This document shows positions 43,469 to 53,600 of a stretch of DNA of 64,000 bases, one piece after another. Numbering within the stretch: the first letter of the stretch is position 1; every line of letters begins with the position of its first letter. The notes under the pieces are model-generated. The model ran no database searches, was not told where the DNA came from, and was given only the letters and a program-made list of their open reading frames with translations. This DNA is from Fimbriimonas sp. Lineage in GTDB: Bacteria; Armatimonadota; Fimbriimonadia; Fimbriimonadales; Fimbriimonadaceae. The position numbers and the translations under genes are program-made. The stretch lies in the NCBI GenBank assembly GCA_031292555.1, contig JARLGV010000130.1:1-64000 (forward strand). Reading direction: 5' to 3'.

Positions 43469-45733
43469 ATGACTCTCTCCCTTAAGCACGCACGATTTCA
43501 CGATGTACCCAACCCTATCTGGGTCATCGACAGGGAGACACTGCGCTTTCTGGATGTAAACGATGCGGCTTGCGTCAAGTACGGATATACGAGAGACGAA
43601 TTCGTCAAACTCTCACTATACGATGTCCGTGCGCCTGGCGAGACCGAGAGACACGGTGCAGAGCACCTTGGAAGCGGCAGACCTTGGGAGCATCGCACAA
43701 AGAGCGGCGAATCGTTGTTCGTCGAGGGCCACATACTCCCCCTCGACGAATCGGAATCGCACCGGGTCTTGATGATGGTCTTCGACGTGACCGAGCGCGT
43801 CAGGATGGAGCGGGAAAGAAGCGAACTGCTCAAGCGGTATCAGATTCTCTCGGAGGCTGCCAACGATCTACTATGGGATTGGGATCTCCGCACTAACCGA
43901 GTCACTCACAATGGCGTTTTGGTGAGCGTCTACGGCTACGATCCATCGCACCTCCAGGAGGACATCTACTGGTGGGCAACTTTGATCCATCCAGATGACT
44001 ATGAGGTCGCCTCATGGTCCATCCAGCAGGCAATCCGCGAGAAACGCAGATATTGGAGCGCCGAGTACCGGTTTCGCAAGGCCGACGGCACCTACATTCC
44101 AGTCTTCGATCGTGGGATTCTGCAGACGGACGAGCACGAGAACCCGGTCCGTATGATCGGCTCGATAGTCGACCTGACGACGCGACAGGCAGCGGAGGAC
44201 GAACGCAAGCAGCTCTTTCGGCTATCAAGAGACTGCATGCTGATGCTGGACCCGAGTGGAACGATCACCATGTCGAACGCCGCCTTTCAGGATCTCGTTG
44301 GAGACCCGAGCGTGGATGAACAAAGGCAGAACTTCCAACACTATCTTTGCGAAGACGACATCGAGCCCTTCAAAATCGCAAGCGAACGAGCACTCACCGA
44401 AGGAACTGAATGCAACTTCAGGTCGTCGATCTCGACCGACGGGGGGAGAGGCAGAATCGTCCAATGGGACCTCATGACGAACGAGGCGAGGAGCCGCCTC
44501 TTCCTCGTCGGTCGCGAGATTACCAAGGAGATTGCGGCTCAGAATGAACTGGAGCGAGCGTTTGCCCGATCTCAGGAACTAACGATGGCCGCTCAGGCAG
44601 CAACCAAGGCACAGACCGAGTTCCTCCAGAACATGTCGCACGAGTTGCGCACGCCCATGAACGGATTACTGGGGACGGCCCAACTTCTAGCTGCCTCCGC
44701 ATCATCCGACCGACAACGTCATTACGCATCCATCTTGATCCAGTCTGGTGAATCGTTACTCCAGATACTCAATGACATTCTCGATTTTTCAAAGGTTGAG
44801 GCGGGGGAGATCAGCCTCGACAGCGCCCCGTTCTTGCTCCCAGATGTCATACAGACCGTATTTGATCTGTTTAGCCTTCCCGCCCATCGGAAGCACCTCA
44901 ACCTGACATCGAGCGTCGATCCGAGGGGACAGGTTATGGTTCTAGGCGATCAGTACCGCTTGCGGCAGGCTATCAACAACCTTGTCGGCAACGCCATCAA
45001 GTTCACCGATCACGGCAGCATCCACGTGGCGATCGAGGTCGAGCCGAAGTTCGACCGGAAAATCGAAGCCGTGATCTCGGTTCGAGACACTGGCATGGGG
45101 ATCGATCCGTCGATGCACGAGAAGGTCTTTAGCCGTTTCGTTCAGGCAGACGCGTCTCTCACACGACGTCATGGCGGGACCGGTTTGGGCCTATCGATTA
45201 CCAAAACGCTTGTAGAGCTTATGAAGGGCACGATCACGCTGGAAAGCCAGCTTGGGCACGGTAGCCTTTTCACGATCCGGATTCCTTTCCAAACGGTCGA
45301 GTCAGTCGATACCCTCAAGGCGCCCAAGGTTTCGCAGAAGGTCTCGGTGCGCCCTGGCTCACGAGTGCTGATCGCCGAGGATGTCGAAGTGAATGCGATC
45401 ATTCTGACCAGTTGGCTCGAAGACCGCGGCTTCGAATGCATTACGGCAGCGACGGGCCGTGAGGCGATTGACTTGTTGCGAGACGACCGATTCGACGGTC
45501 TGTTTTTGGACCTGCACATGCCTGATTTCTCGGGATACGAGGTCATCGGTATGATTCGGGACGTCGAACGTGGCACTGCGCAGCGGCTACCGGTCGTTGC
45601 CGTTACGGCGAGCGTGTCTCACGACGAACGGCAGAAGTGCCTGTCCTCGGGATTTGACGACTACATTCCCAAGCCGGTGATGGTTGAGGACCTCGATAGA
45701 GTGATCACGAGGCTGTTCAGTACGAAGTCCTAG
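43469..45733 (+). CDS. PAS-containing hybrid histidine kinase with receiver
   Basis: 754 residues, no membrane helix. Three PAS domains lie at about 5-115, 125-250 and 255-370 (first NPIWVIDRETLRFLDVNDAA). HisKA follows, with phospho-acceptor His391 in QNMSHELRTPMNG, then HATPase (about 500-615; NLVGNAIKFTD, DTGMGID, GTGLGLSITKTLV). A receiver at about 625-750 has the acidic pair in LIAEDVEVN and the phospho-acceptor Asp681 in LDLHMP. It senses a ligand, light or redox signal through PAS and passes phosphate internally. No output regulator lies beside it. The gap 43190-43468 holds no gene. Confidence 0.93.
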   Translation: MTLSLKHARFHDVPNPIWVIDRETLRFLDVNDAACVKYGYTRDEFVKLSLYDVRAPGETERHGAEHLGSGRPWEHRTKSGESLFVEGHILPLDESESHRVLMMVFDVTERVRMERERSELLKRYQILSEAANDLLWDWDLRTNRVTHNGVLVSVYGYDPSHLQEDIYWWATLIHPDDYEVASWSIQQAIREKRRYWSAEYRFRKADGTYIPVFDRGILQTDEHENPVRMIGSIVDLTTRQAAEDERKQLFRLSRDCMLMLDPSGTITMSNAAFQDLVGDPSVDEQRQNFQHYLCEDDIEPFKIASERALTEGTECNFRSSISTDGGRGRIVQWDLMTNEARSRLFLVGREITKEIAAQNELERAFARSQELTMAAQAATKAQTEFLQNMSHELRTPMNGLLGTAQLLAASASSDRQRHYASILIQSGESLLQILNDILDFSKVEAGEISLDSAPFLLPDVIQTVFDLFSLPAHRKHLNLTSSVDPRGQVMVLGDQYRLRQAINNLVGNAIKFTDHGSIHVAIEVEPKFDRKIEAVISVRDTGMGIDPSMHEKVFSRFVQADASLTRRHGGTGLGLSITKTLVELMKGTITLESQLGHGSLFTIRIPFQTVESVDTLKAPKVSQKVSVRPGSRVLIAEDVEVNAIILTSWLEDRGFECITAATGREAIDLLRDDRFDGLFLDLHMPDFSGYEVIGMIRDVERGTAQRLPVVAVTASVSHDERQKCLSSGFDDYIPKPVMVEDLDRVITRLFSTKS

Positions 45734-45809
45734 TAACGTGCTTCAGCGTCAATCTCGCTGGTAAAGTCTCTTACAGCTCCGTCCGGATCACAGACGCTTC
45801 GGGTGAAAC

Positions 45810-46991
45810 ATGAAGAAAACGTTCGCCGTCCTCGGCTCAGGCATGCAAGGCACCGCCGCCGCATTCGATCTCTGCAAATATGCCAATCCGGCAAAAGTTC
45901 TCCTTGCCGATGCCCATCTAGCCCAAGCTCAGAGAAGCGCGGAACGTGTCAATGGCCTTATTGGGAGGCACGTCTGTTCGCCTTGTCAGTTGGATGCTCT
46001 CGACGCCCGCGACCTAGGCGTCTTCCTCGACGGAGTGGACGTAGTCTTGAGCTGCGTGCCGTATTGGATGCACCCAAGAATCGCCAAGGTTGCGATCGAA
46101 ACCGGCACGTCGATGTGCGATCTCGGCGGCAACACCGATGTCACAATGGAGACCCTCGCTTTGAACGACCGAGCGGTGTCCAACGGCGTCACTTTGATAC
46201 CGGACACGGGATTGGCGCCTGGCTTGGTGAACAGCGTCGGGCTCTATCTCATGGAGCATCTCGACGTGCCGGAGTCGATCAAGCTCTATTGCGGCGTCCT
46301 GCCGCAGAATCCGATCCCACCCTTCAACTACAAGCTCACGTTCAATGTGGAGGGCCTCGTAACGGAGTACGACTATCAAGCGGTAGCCCTTCGAAATGGA
46401 GAAATCGTCCACCTGAACACGCTTGACGAATTGGAGGAGATCCACATCAAGCAGCTGGGTCAGATGGAGGCGTTCAATACGTCCGGTGGCACAAGCACAG
46501 CCCCCTACACATTTGTGGGCAGGGTCAAGGACTATCAGTACAAGACGATCCGCTTTCCCGGACACTGCGAGAAGATGAAGATCTTCAAGGATTTCGGCTT
46601 CTGGGGTGATGAGCCCATCGAGATCAAGGGGCAGACTGTCAAACCGCGCGACGTATTCTGCCGGGTCTTTGGATCGAGTCTCGCCAAAATAAAGGACATG
46701 GATCAATGCGTCGTCCGCGGCGTCGGGAAAGGCATCAAGGACGGTCGGGCGGTAACGATCCAGGCCGACATCTTTGACAAACAATGTCACGAAACTGGAT
46801 TCACGAGCATGGAGCGAATGACCGGCTTTTCGATCGCCATCCATGCCTCCGCAATCGCAAACGACAAGTTGCGGCACGGGTGTCTGAAGTACGAAACTGC
46901 CCTTACGGGGAAGGAGTTCTGCGAGGAGATCGCGAAGCGCGGTATTCAGCTAGAATTCACGACCGTTATGGACGATCTACCCAAAAAGTAG
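45810..46991 (+). CDS. Saccharopine dehydrogenase-like oxidoreductase
   Basis: 393 residues. The N-terminal Rossmann motif GSGMQGTAAAFDL binds NAD(P), and the VLSCVPYWMHPRIAKVAIETG and DLGGNTDV segments are typical of the family. The C-terminal half is the catalytic/dimer domain. Members act on saccharopine, lysine-derived or related amino acids; which one is not clear here, and no lysine pathway genes are near. GGGTGAAAC before the ATG gives a weak ribosome binding site, and a TAAAGT -10 box lies at about 45762-45767. Confidence 0.85.
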   Translation: MKKTFAVLGSGMQGTAAAFDLCKYANPAKVLLADAHLAQAQRSAERVNGLIGRHVCSPCQLDALDARDLGVFLDGVDVVLSCVPYWMHPRIAKVAIETGTSMCDLGGNTDVTMETLALNDRAVSNGVTLIPDTGLAPGLVNSVGLYLMEHLDVPESIKLYCGVLPQNPIPPFNYKLTFNVEGLVTEYDYQAVALRNGEIVHLNTLDELEEIHIKQLGQMEAFNTSGGTSTAPYTFVGRVKDYQYKTIRFPGHCEKMKIFKDFGFWGDEPIEIKGQTVKPRDVFCRVFGSSLAKIKDMDQCVVRGVGKGIKDGRAVTIQADIFDKQCHETGFTSMERMTGFSIAIHASAIANDKLRHGCLKYETALTGKEFCEEIAKRGIQLEFTTVMDDLPKK

Positions 46992-47095
46992 CGGCTGGGA
47001 TCACCAGTTTTTGAGGCTATGTCTCCCCAGGCCAACGTCGGGGAGCTATCCTTTAGCAGACGGCTACATCCTGTGATGCAGCCTTGCCTTTCTTT

Positions 47096-49090
47096 ATGAG
47101 CCTGCACGCCGATACTCCCGCCGTTCGTCCTCCCTCCGTTCCACTCGTTACCCACACACCGTATTTCAGCATTTGGTCGCCGCACGACGCCCTCCATCAG
47201 GGGTGGAGCACTCATTGGACGGGGACTACTCAAGCGATGTGCGGACTTGTGCGCGTCGACGGCAAGGTTGGCCGCTTCATGGGAGGCGGTCCGGCGGACG
47301 TGGAGCCCATCCAGCAGGTGAATCTCACGGTTACGGCAACTCGATCGATCTATGAGTTCGAATTTGCCGGCATCCACCTGAATGTCGAGTTCCTTTCGCC
47401 GCTCGTGCCGGATGATCTCGACTTGCTGACTAGGCCCGTTACCTACCTAACGATCGGAGTGACCTCGACGGACAATACGGCACACGAGGTGTCGGTTTAC
47501 TTCGATTGCAGCGGAAGCATCGCGGTTAATACGAACGACCAACCAATCTACGGGGCCCGCCATCGTGTCGATGGCTTGGAGACCGTCTCTTTCCGATCGG
47601 CTGAACAGCCGGTCCTCCAGAAGAAGGGCGACCATCTGCGGATCGACTGGGGCACGCTTTATCTGTCCAGTTCGTCGTCCTACTCGCGCGCTTGTGTGAG
47701 CGATGCCCGATCCTGCCGAGAAGCGTTCGTTCTGGAGGGGTGCGTTCCAGCAAGCGACGACATGCGGTTCCCTCGATCGGTATGGGACGAATCCCCCGTA
47801 CTCGCCCTCAGCCTGGAATACGGAGAGGTTGAAGCCGAGTCAGTTTCTCGGTTCCTGTGTCTCGCCTACGACGAGGAATATGCAATCGAGTATTTCGAAC
47901 GTAAGCTCGTTCCCTATTGGAATCGAGCAGGAATCGGAATCTCGAAGCTTCTCTTTGACGCCCAGGCCGAGGCATCAGAAGTACGCCGCCGATGCATTGC
48001 CTTCGACTTGACTCTTCACAAGGAGCTTGCCGATCGAGGTGGCGAGAAGTACGCCAAGATCGCCGAATTGGCGTTCCGCCAGTGCTTGGCCGCACATGGA
48101 ATCGTCGAGGATTTCGACGGAACCCTTCTGATGTTCAGCAAGGAGAATTTCAGCAACGGATGCATCGGAACCGTCGACGTGACATACCCCGGATCACCGT
48201 TCTTTCTGCGATTCAATCCGGCAATGCTCCGAGCCCAGATCGAGCCGATTCTGTCCTACGCCGGGACACCCCGATGGAGATTTCCCTTCGCACCTCACGA
48301 CCTTGGTACCTATCCAAAGGCGAACGGACAGGTATATGGTGGCGGCGAACGCACCGAGGACGACCAGATGCCGGTTGAGGAGTGCGGAAACATGCTCATC
48401 CTAGCTGCTGCCGTGTGCAAGGCCGAGCAATCGACCGAGCTTGCCGTCAAGTATTGGAAGACGCTTTCGGCGTGGGCCGGATATCTGATGCAGAAGGGGC
48501 TCGACCCCGACAACCAACTCTGCACCGACGACTTTGCCGGACACCTGGCTCACAATGCCAACTTGTCGGTCAAGGCAATCGTGGCCCTCGGAGCGTTCGG
48601 TCAGCTCTGCGAAATGCGGGGCGATGCCACTCGGGCTCAGATCATCTATCAAAACGCAAAGCGAATGGCCGACCAATGGCAGAGACTGGCCAGAGACGGA
48701 GACGCTTATCGACTGGCGTTTGACCGCGAAGGGACCTGGAGCCAGAAATATAACCTGGTGTGGGAACGTCTACTCGGCCTAAAGCTGTTTCCTCAAGATG
48801 TCATCGACTTGGAGATCGCCCACTACCTGACCATGCAGAACGAATTCGGATTACCTCTGGATAGCCGCGCCGACTACACCAAGCTGGACTGGGTTGTTTG
48901 GACGGCAACAATGTCACCATCCAGAAGCACTTTCGAACGATTTATCGATCCGCTCTTCGAATACGTGAACCAAACGTCCAGCCGGGTCCCTCTTAGCGAT
49001 TGGCACGACACAAAGAACGCCAAACAAGTTGGATTTCAGGCTCGCAGCGTCGTTGGTGGAGTCTATATTCCTTTACTAAACCCGCTCTAA
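47096..49090 (+). CDS. Glutaminase A-like protein (DUF4964/DUF5127/DUF4965/DUF1793)
   Basis: 664 residues. The start PSVPLVTHTPYFSIWSPHDAL is the DUF4964-type opening, then a beta region (DUF5127) and an (alpha/alpha) helical catalytic-like half: FLRFNPAMLRAQIEPILSYA, AHDLGTYP-like PHDLGTYPKANG and LCTDDFAGHLAHNANLSVKA. This is the Aspergillus glutaminase A order. That fungal enzyme is secreted, but no signal peptide is seen here, so the protein may be cytoplasmic. Relatives are also near glycosidases, and substrate is not certain. ATG 47096 is chosen over TTG 47084. Confidence 0.83.
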   Translation: MSLHADTPAVRPPSVPLVTHTPYFSIWSPHDALHQGWSTHWTGTTQAMCGLVRVDGKVGRFMGGGPADVEPIQQVNLTVTATRSIYEFEFAGIHLNVEFLSPLVPDDLDLLTRPVTYLTIGVTSTDNTAHEVSVYFDCSGSIAVNTNDQPIYGARHRVDGLETVSFRSAEQPVLQKKGDHLRIDWGTLYLSSSSSYSRACVSDARSCREAFVLEGCVPASDDMRFPRSVWDESPVLALSLEYGEVEAESVSRFLCLAYDEEYAIEYFERKLVPYWNRAGIGISKLLFDAQAEASEVRRRCIAFDLTLHKELADRGGEKYAKIAELAFRQCLAAHGIVEDFDGTLLMFSKENFSNGCIGTVDVTYPGSPFFLRFNPAMLRAQIEPILSYAGTPRWRFPFAPHDLGTYPKANGQVYGGGERTEDDQMPVEECGNMLILAAAVCKAEQSTELAVKYWKTLSAWAGYLMQKGLDPDNQLCTDDFAGHLAHNANLSVKAIVALGAFGQLCEMRGDATRAQIIYQNAKRMADQWQRLARDGDAYRLAFDREGTWSQKYNLVWERLLGLKLFPQDVIDLEIAHYLTMQNEFGLPLDSRADYTKLDWVVWTATMSPSRSTFERFIDPLFEYVNQTSSRVPLSDWHDTKNAKQVGFQARSVVGGVYIPLLNPL

Positions 49091-49118
49091 TTAGTGGGCA
49101 CGATGCAGAGAGTTGCTA

Positions 49119-49124
49119 TAGAAT
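49119..49124 (+). promoter_or_regulatory. -10 box of a leaderless gene
   Basis: TAGAAT ends 7 bases before ATG 49132; the ATG at 49123 overlaps the box and is not used. Confidence 0.5.
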
Positions 49125-49131
49125 GAAGGAT

Positions 49132-49356
49132 ATGAAGACAGTCACCGTCGACCCGGAGATCATGTGGGGAGCGCCCGTCTTCGCCGGTACGAAGGTTCCG
49201 GTGCAAACCTTGCTCGATTACATCGAAACGGGTGAGACGGTCGACACGTTCCTCAGCGAATTTCCGTCGGTTTCTCGTGAGATGATTGTCTCATTCCTCG
49301 AGCAGGGCGCAGAAAGACTCATTGCGCCTGAGCGAGAGGCTGTTTCCAGCCTGTAG
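49132..49356 (+). CDS. DUF433 family protein (orphan VapB-like)
   Basis: 74 residues. VDPEIMWGAPVFAGTKVPV, then LDYIETGETVDTFLSEFPSVS and FLEQGAE are the DUF433 core, a small helix-turn-helix-like module. It is normally followed by a DUF5615/PIN-like toxin, but here the next gene is a GH172 enzyme. It is therefore an orphan antitoxin-like gene or has another role. ATG 49132 follows the -10 box by 7 bases; an in-frame ATG at 49123 would lie in the box. Confidence 0.85.
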   Translation: MKTVTVDPEIMWGAPVFAGTKVPVQTLLDYIETGETVDTFLSEFPSVSREMIVSFLEQGAERLIAPEREAVSSL

Positions 49357-49391
49357 GGCCGCAAGCACCTAACCTGTGCTGTCCGGTGCGG

Positions 49392-49397
49392 TAACGT
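49392..49397 (+). promoter_or_regulatory. -10 box of a leaderless gene
   Basis: TAACGT ends 8 bases before ATG 49406. Confidence 0.35.
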
Positions 49398-49405
49398 GGC
49401 TTTAC

Positions 49406-50563
49406 ATGTCTAATGGCCCTCTTAGCGGCATCGCCACTATTGTCGATGCCCGCTCAAAACGAATCTCCAGCTTTGATCGCTCCGGCGGAAACGGCGACTG
49501 CGTTCACATCCCCAAAGGAACGACCTTCGTCATGGCAGATATTCCCGGCGCCGGTATCGTTAAGCATATCTGGATCACGATCTCTGGCAAGGACCCACTG
49601 CTTCGACGGAACCTCGTTCTTCGGGCTTTCTGGGATGGACAGGAACATCCGTCCGTCGAGTCGCCGATCGGCGAGTTCTTTGGGCAAGGCTGGGGCCAGA
49701 AATACAACTTCATCTCACTGCCGCTTGCAGCATCGCCTGCGAACGGAAATGCTTTGGTTTGTTACTTCCCTATGCCGTTTGGAAACGGCGCCAGGATCAC
49801 GGTCGAGAACCAGGGCTCGGAAGATATTGATGCGTTCTACTACTACGTAGACTACGACGAGCATGCTTCGATCCCTGATTCGCAGGGGCGATTCCATGCG
49901 TGGTACCACCAGGAACTGACCAAGCCAGAAGGGCAAATCGACAACGTCGGCGTGGGTGGCGACGTCGAAAATGAATGGGAGGTATTCGGCAGGTTCCCGA
50001 ATAACCCGACGGACGAGAACAACTACGTCTTCTGCCAGCCGGAAGGAGAAGGTCACTATGTTGGCGTCAACTACTATGTGAACAGCCCGAGCCCCATCTG
50101 GTACGGCGAAGGGGACGATATGTTCCTCGTCGACGGCGAAGCCTGGCCGGGGAGCGCTCACGGAACAGGAACAGAGGACTACTTCAATCAAAGCTGGTGT
50201 CCGGACGAGCACTATTGCCATCCCTACTTCGGAACCGCCCGTGCCCCAGGGAGGAGCAACGACAGCCCTCGCTTCGGTTGGCTCGGCAGGACCCATGTCT
50301 ACCGCTTCCACCTTGAGGACCCGATCCGGTTCAAGAAGTCGCTTCGAGCAAGCATTGAACACGGGCATGCAAATTGCCTTACGCTCGATTTGGCGAGCGT
50401 GGCGTATTGGTACCAGACGACGCCGAGCAAACCGTTCCCGGCCCTTCCGAGCGCGGAGGAGCGCAATCCGCGCCCCGAGATCGGCGCGGTAGACGTGCAT
50501 CGCTGGCGCGACGTTTGGCGAAGAACGCACGGTGGTGGAACGCTCCTCGGAAATGAGAAGTAA
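49406..50563 (+). CDS. GH172 family enzyme (DUF2961)
   Basis: 385 residues, single jelly-roll-type catalytic module. Family marks are VESPIGEFFGQGWGQ, FPMPFGNGARITVEN, DAFYYYVDYDEHASIP and HGTGTEDYFNQSW, which carry the conserved Glu and aromatic residues. Characterised members include alpha-D-arabinofuranosidases and difructose-dianhydride-forming enzymes. No signal peptide, so it would act on an imported arabinoside or fructoside. With araFGH in the same window, an arabinose-containing sugar is a reasonable guess. ATG 49406 is preferred to GTG 49376. Hairpin 50572-50594 follows. Confidence 0.87.
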   Translation: MSNGPLSGIATIVDARSKRISSFDRSGGNGDCVHIPKGTTFVMADIPGAGIVKHIWITISGKDPLLRRNLVLRAFWDGQEHPSVESPIGEFFGQGWGQKYNFISLPLAASPANGNALVCYFPMPFGNGARITVENQGSEDIDAFYYYVDYDEHASIPDSQGRFHAWYHQELTKPEGQIDNVGVGGDVENEWEVFGRFPNNPTDENNYVFCQPEGEGHYVGVNYYVNSPSPIWYGEGDDMFLVDGEAWPGSAHGTGTEDYFNQSWCPDEHYCHPYFGTARAPGRSNDSPRFGWLGRTHVYRFHLEDPIRFKKSLRASIEHGHANCLTLDLASVAYWYQTTPSKPFPALPSAEERNPRPEIGAVDVHRWRDVWRRTHGGGTLLGNEK

Positions 50564-50571
50564 TACTCATC

Positions 50572-50594
50572 GGCCCCAAGAGCTTCGTGGGGCC
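50572..50594 (+). terminator. Terminator hairpin after the GH172 gene
   Basis: GGCCCCA (50572-50578), loop AGAGCTTCG, TGGGGCC (50588-50594); 9 bases after the stop. No T-run follows. Confidence 0.6.
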
Positions 50595-50677
50595 AATACT
50601 CGCGGCACCAACTGGCTTTAGCTTCGGATCGTGCCGTCCAGCCATACTCTTTTCAGCTTTCCAGTGGAGGAATTCCT

Positions 50678-53600
50678 TTGAGCCTTATTCTGACTTCTGC
50701 AGCGTTGCTCGTCGCATACGCCCAAAATGGCGATGCCATCGAACCTCGCCTGATGAGGACGCCCGCCATTTATGGCGATACGGTCGTGTTTAGCTATGCG
50801 GGCGACTTGTGGGTCGCCAAGAAGACAACTGGCGAATATGCCCGAAGGCTAACCAGCCATCCGGGCCTTGAGGTCCGGCCCAAGATATCGCCTGATGGCC
50901 AGTGGGTAGCATTCACCGGCCAATATGACGGTGGGTCAAACATCTATCTGATCCCGATCACGGGCGGTGAACCTAAGCGCCTCACATACGACTCGGAGCC
51001 GGACTCGTGCCTTGGGTGGACTCCAGATGGCAAGATCGCTTATGCGTCGGTGTCCGGAAACTTCATCAATCGTCAGAATCGGCTCTGGACGGTCGACCCG
51101 AAGGGCGGACTCCCCGTCGCCACCAAGATCAACGAAGTGGCCGACATCTCCTGGTTCCCGGACGGCCACACCATGGCATACACGCGGATGAACTCGTACG
51201 GGTTCAACTGGCGGCACTATCGCGGCGGTTCGCAGGGGCGCATTTCAATTTACGATTTTGCCTCCAACCATTACAGCGAGTTGCCAAGCAAACGAGAGCA
51301 GTCCTTCTTCCCGATGGTCGTAGGCAAGGAGATCTACTACATCAGCGACAAGGCAAATGGGACGCTCAACCTTTTCGTGCACGATACGTCCTCCGGTTCC
51401 GACAGTCAGCTGACGAAGTACGCGGACGCCGATATCCGCTATCCGAGCACCGACGGCAAGACCATCGTGTTCGAGCGAGACGGTTACCTCAACCTATTCG
51501 ACATCGCAACCCGGAAAATCGAGACGTTCTCGCCCCATATCGCCAGCGAGAACATCGTTGCTCGCCCTTATCTGCGTGCCCTCGGAAATCAGATTTCCTC
51601 GATCTCCCTGTCGCCGAGCGGCGTACGGGTTGCCGCCGAAGCGCGGGGTGATATCTTCACGATTCCTGTGAAATCGGGCGATACGCGCAACCTCACCCGT
51701 TCGACGGCCTCGCGCGAACGCTACCCACAATGGTCGCCGGATGGCAAGTCGATCGCCTACCTTAGCGACGAATCCGGTCAGTATGAAATCTACACGCGTC
51801 CCCAGATGGGTGGCGATGCCGTTCAGCTAACCAAAAACAGCCCGTACGCGATACAGGGCATCGATTACACGCCAGACGGCAAAAGCATCGGCATTCGAAC
51901 GAACGACAACCAGTATCTGCTGCTGGATGTGGCTACGAAGCAGATCAAGCCAGTGCTAAAGGCAAAATACGGCATTGCCGACTTGGACGTCTCGCCCGAC
52001 AGCAAGTGGATTGCCTACACGGAAGCGGGAAACAACGAGTTCGCCGCGCTATATCTGTACGAGATCGCGACGGGAAAGTCGACGAAGATCACCGATGGGT
52101 ATTACGACGACACAAACGTCTCATTCGACTTGAACGGAAAATATCTTTACTTAGTATCGAGCCGCACGTTCAGCCCAACCAGTGGCGAGTACGAGTTCAG
52201 CCTGAAGGTGGATCGCACGCAGAAGATCTACGTGATTCCGCTTCAAAAGTCGACCACGAACCCGCTGACGCCCGCAAACGACGAGGAAGCCTCGAGCGCA
52301 TCGGACTCCGATGCAAAGCAGGCTGCTCCCAAAGGCCCCAAGCCTGTCGCGCCGGGTAAAGGAACTCCCACAGGCGGCGACTCGCAAACGAAGATCGACC
52401 TTGACGGCATCGGGAATCGAATGATCGAGCTTCCGATTCCTGCAGGGAACTACCCGTTCGTAATCGGCTCGTCGAATGGCGTCTTCTACCCGGGTGGCGC
52501 AGGACTCATGAAGTTCGACCTCGCGAGCCGCGAATCTACGCCAATCTTCTCGGGTCCTCTGGGGAATCTGACGTTCAATGCGTCGCGATCCAAGATTGCC
52601 TACATGGCGGGAGGAATTCTCGGAGTCATCGATGCCCACCCTGGAAATACGATGGGCCAAGGCAAGGTCGACACGGGCAGTGTTGAAGCGACCATAAGCC
52701 CGCGCGACGAGTGGAACCAAATGTTCTGGGAGGTCTGGCGATTCTATCGCGATAATTACTACGATTCAGGATTCCGGGGTCTGGACTGGAATGCGGTCGG
52801 GAAACGATATCACGCCTATCTGAAGTACGTGAACAATCGATGGGATCTATCCTACGTTCTAGGGTTGATGATCTCGGAGTTGGGCACAAGCCACTCTTAC
52901 GTTATGGGGGGCGACTTCGGAGTCACCGCACGACCGGTCCCCGTTGGACATTTGGGCGCTGATTACGAGGCTGACGGCGACCATGTCAAGTTCAAGAAGA
53001 TCTATCGCGGACTCAGCTATGACGAGGCCCATAAGGGTCCGTTGAACGAACCGGGCATCGATGTGAAGGAAGGCGACTACCTTCTCGCCATCGACGGCCA
53101 ACCGGTGACCGCCCATACTGATCCAGCCTCGCTAATGCTGGACAAGGTCGGCAAGGGAGTGACCATCGCCGTCAGTTCGACGACTTCGATGAAGGACTCG
53201 AAGCAGTTCCGCGTGTTCCCGATTGGTTCCGAGATGGATCTCCGGTACGCCGAATTCGTGGAAGGCAATCGTAAGCGAGTCGAGGAACTGTCGGGAGGCC
53301 GAATCGGATACATGCACATCTCTGATACGGCGACCCAGGGCGCGATCGACTTCATTCGCGGCTTCTATCCGCAAACCGACAAGGATGCAATGATCGTCGA
53401 CGAGCGTTGGAACGGCGGCGGCTTCATTCAGCCTTGGTTCGTGGACACTTTGGCCCGAAAGGTCAAAGCGATGATCCAATCGCGAACACGGCCCGACGTT
53501 CCTGAAGAGCGAGCGATGGAAGGACCGAAGGCAATGCTCATCAACGGCTACGCCGGTTCGGGCGGCGACTTCTTCCCTTGGATGTTCAAGCACGCCAAAC

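Noticed and set aside
47016-47045. TCCCC / GGGGA pair after the saccharopine dehydrogenase-like gene as terminator
   Set aside because: Only five base pairs with a long loop.
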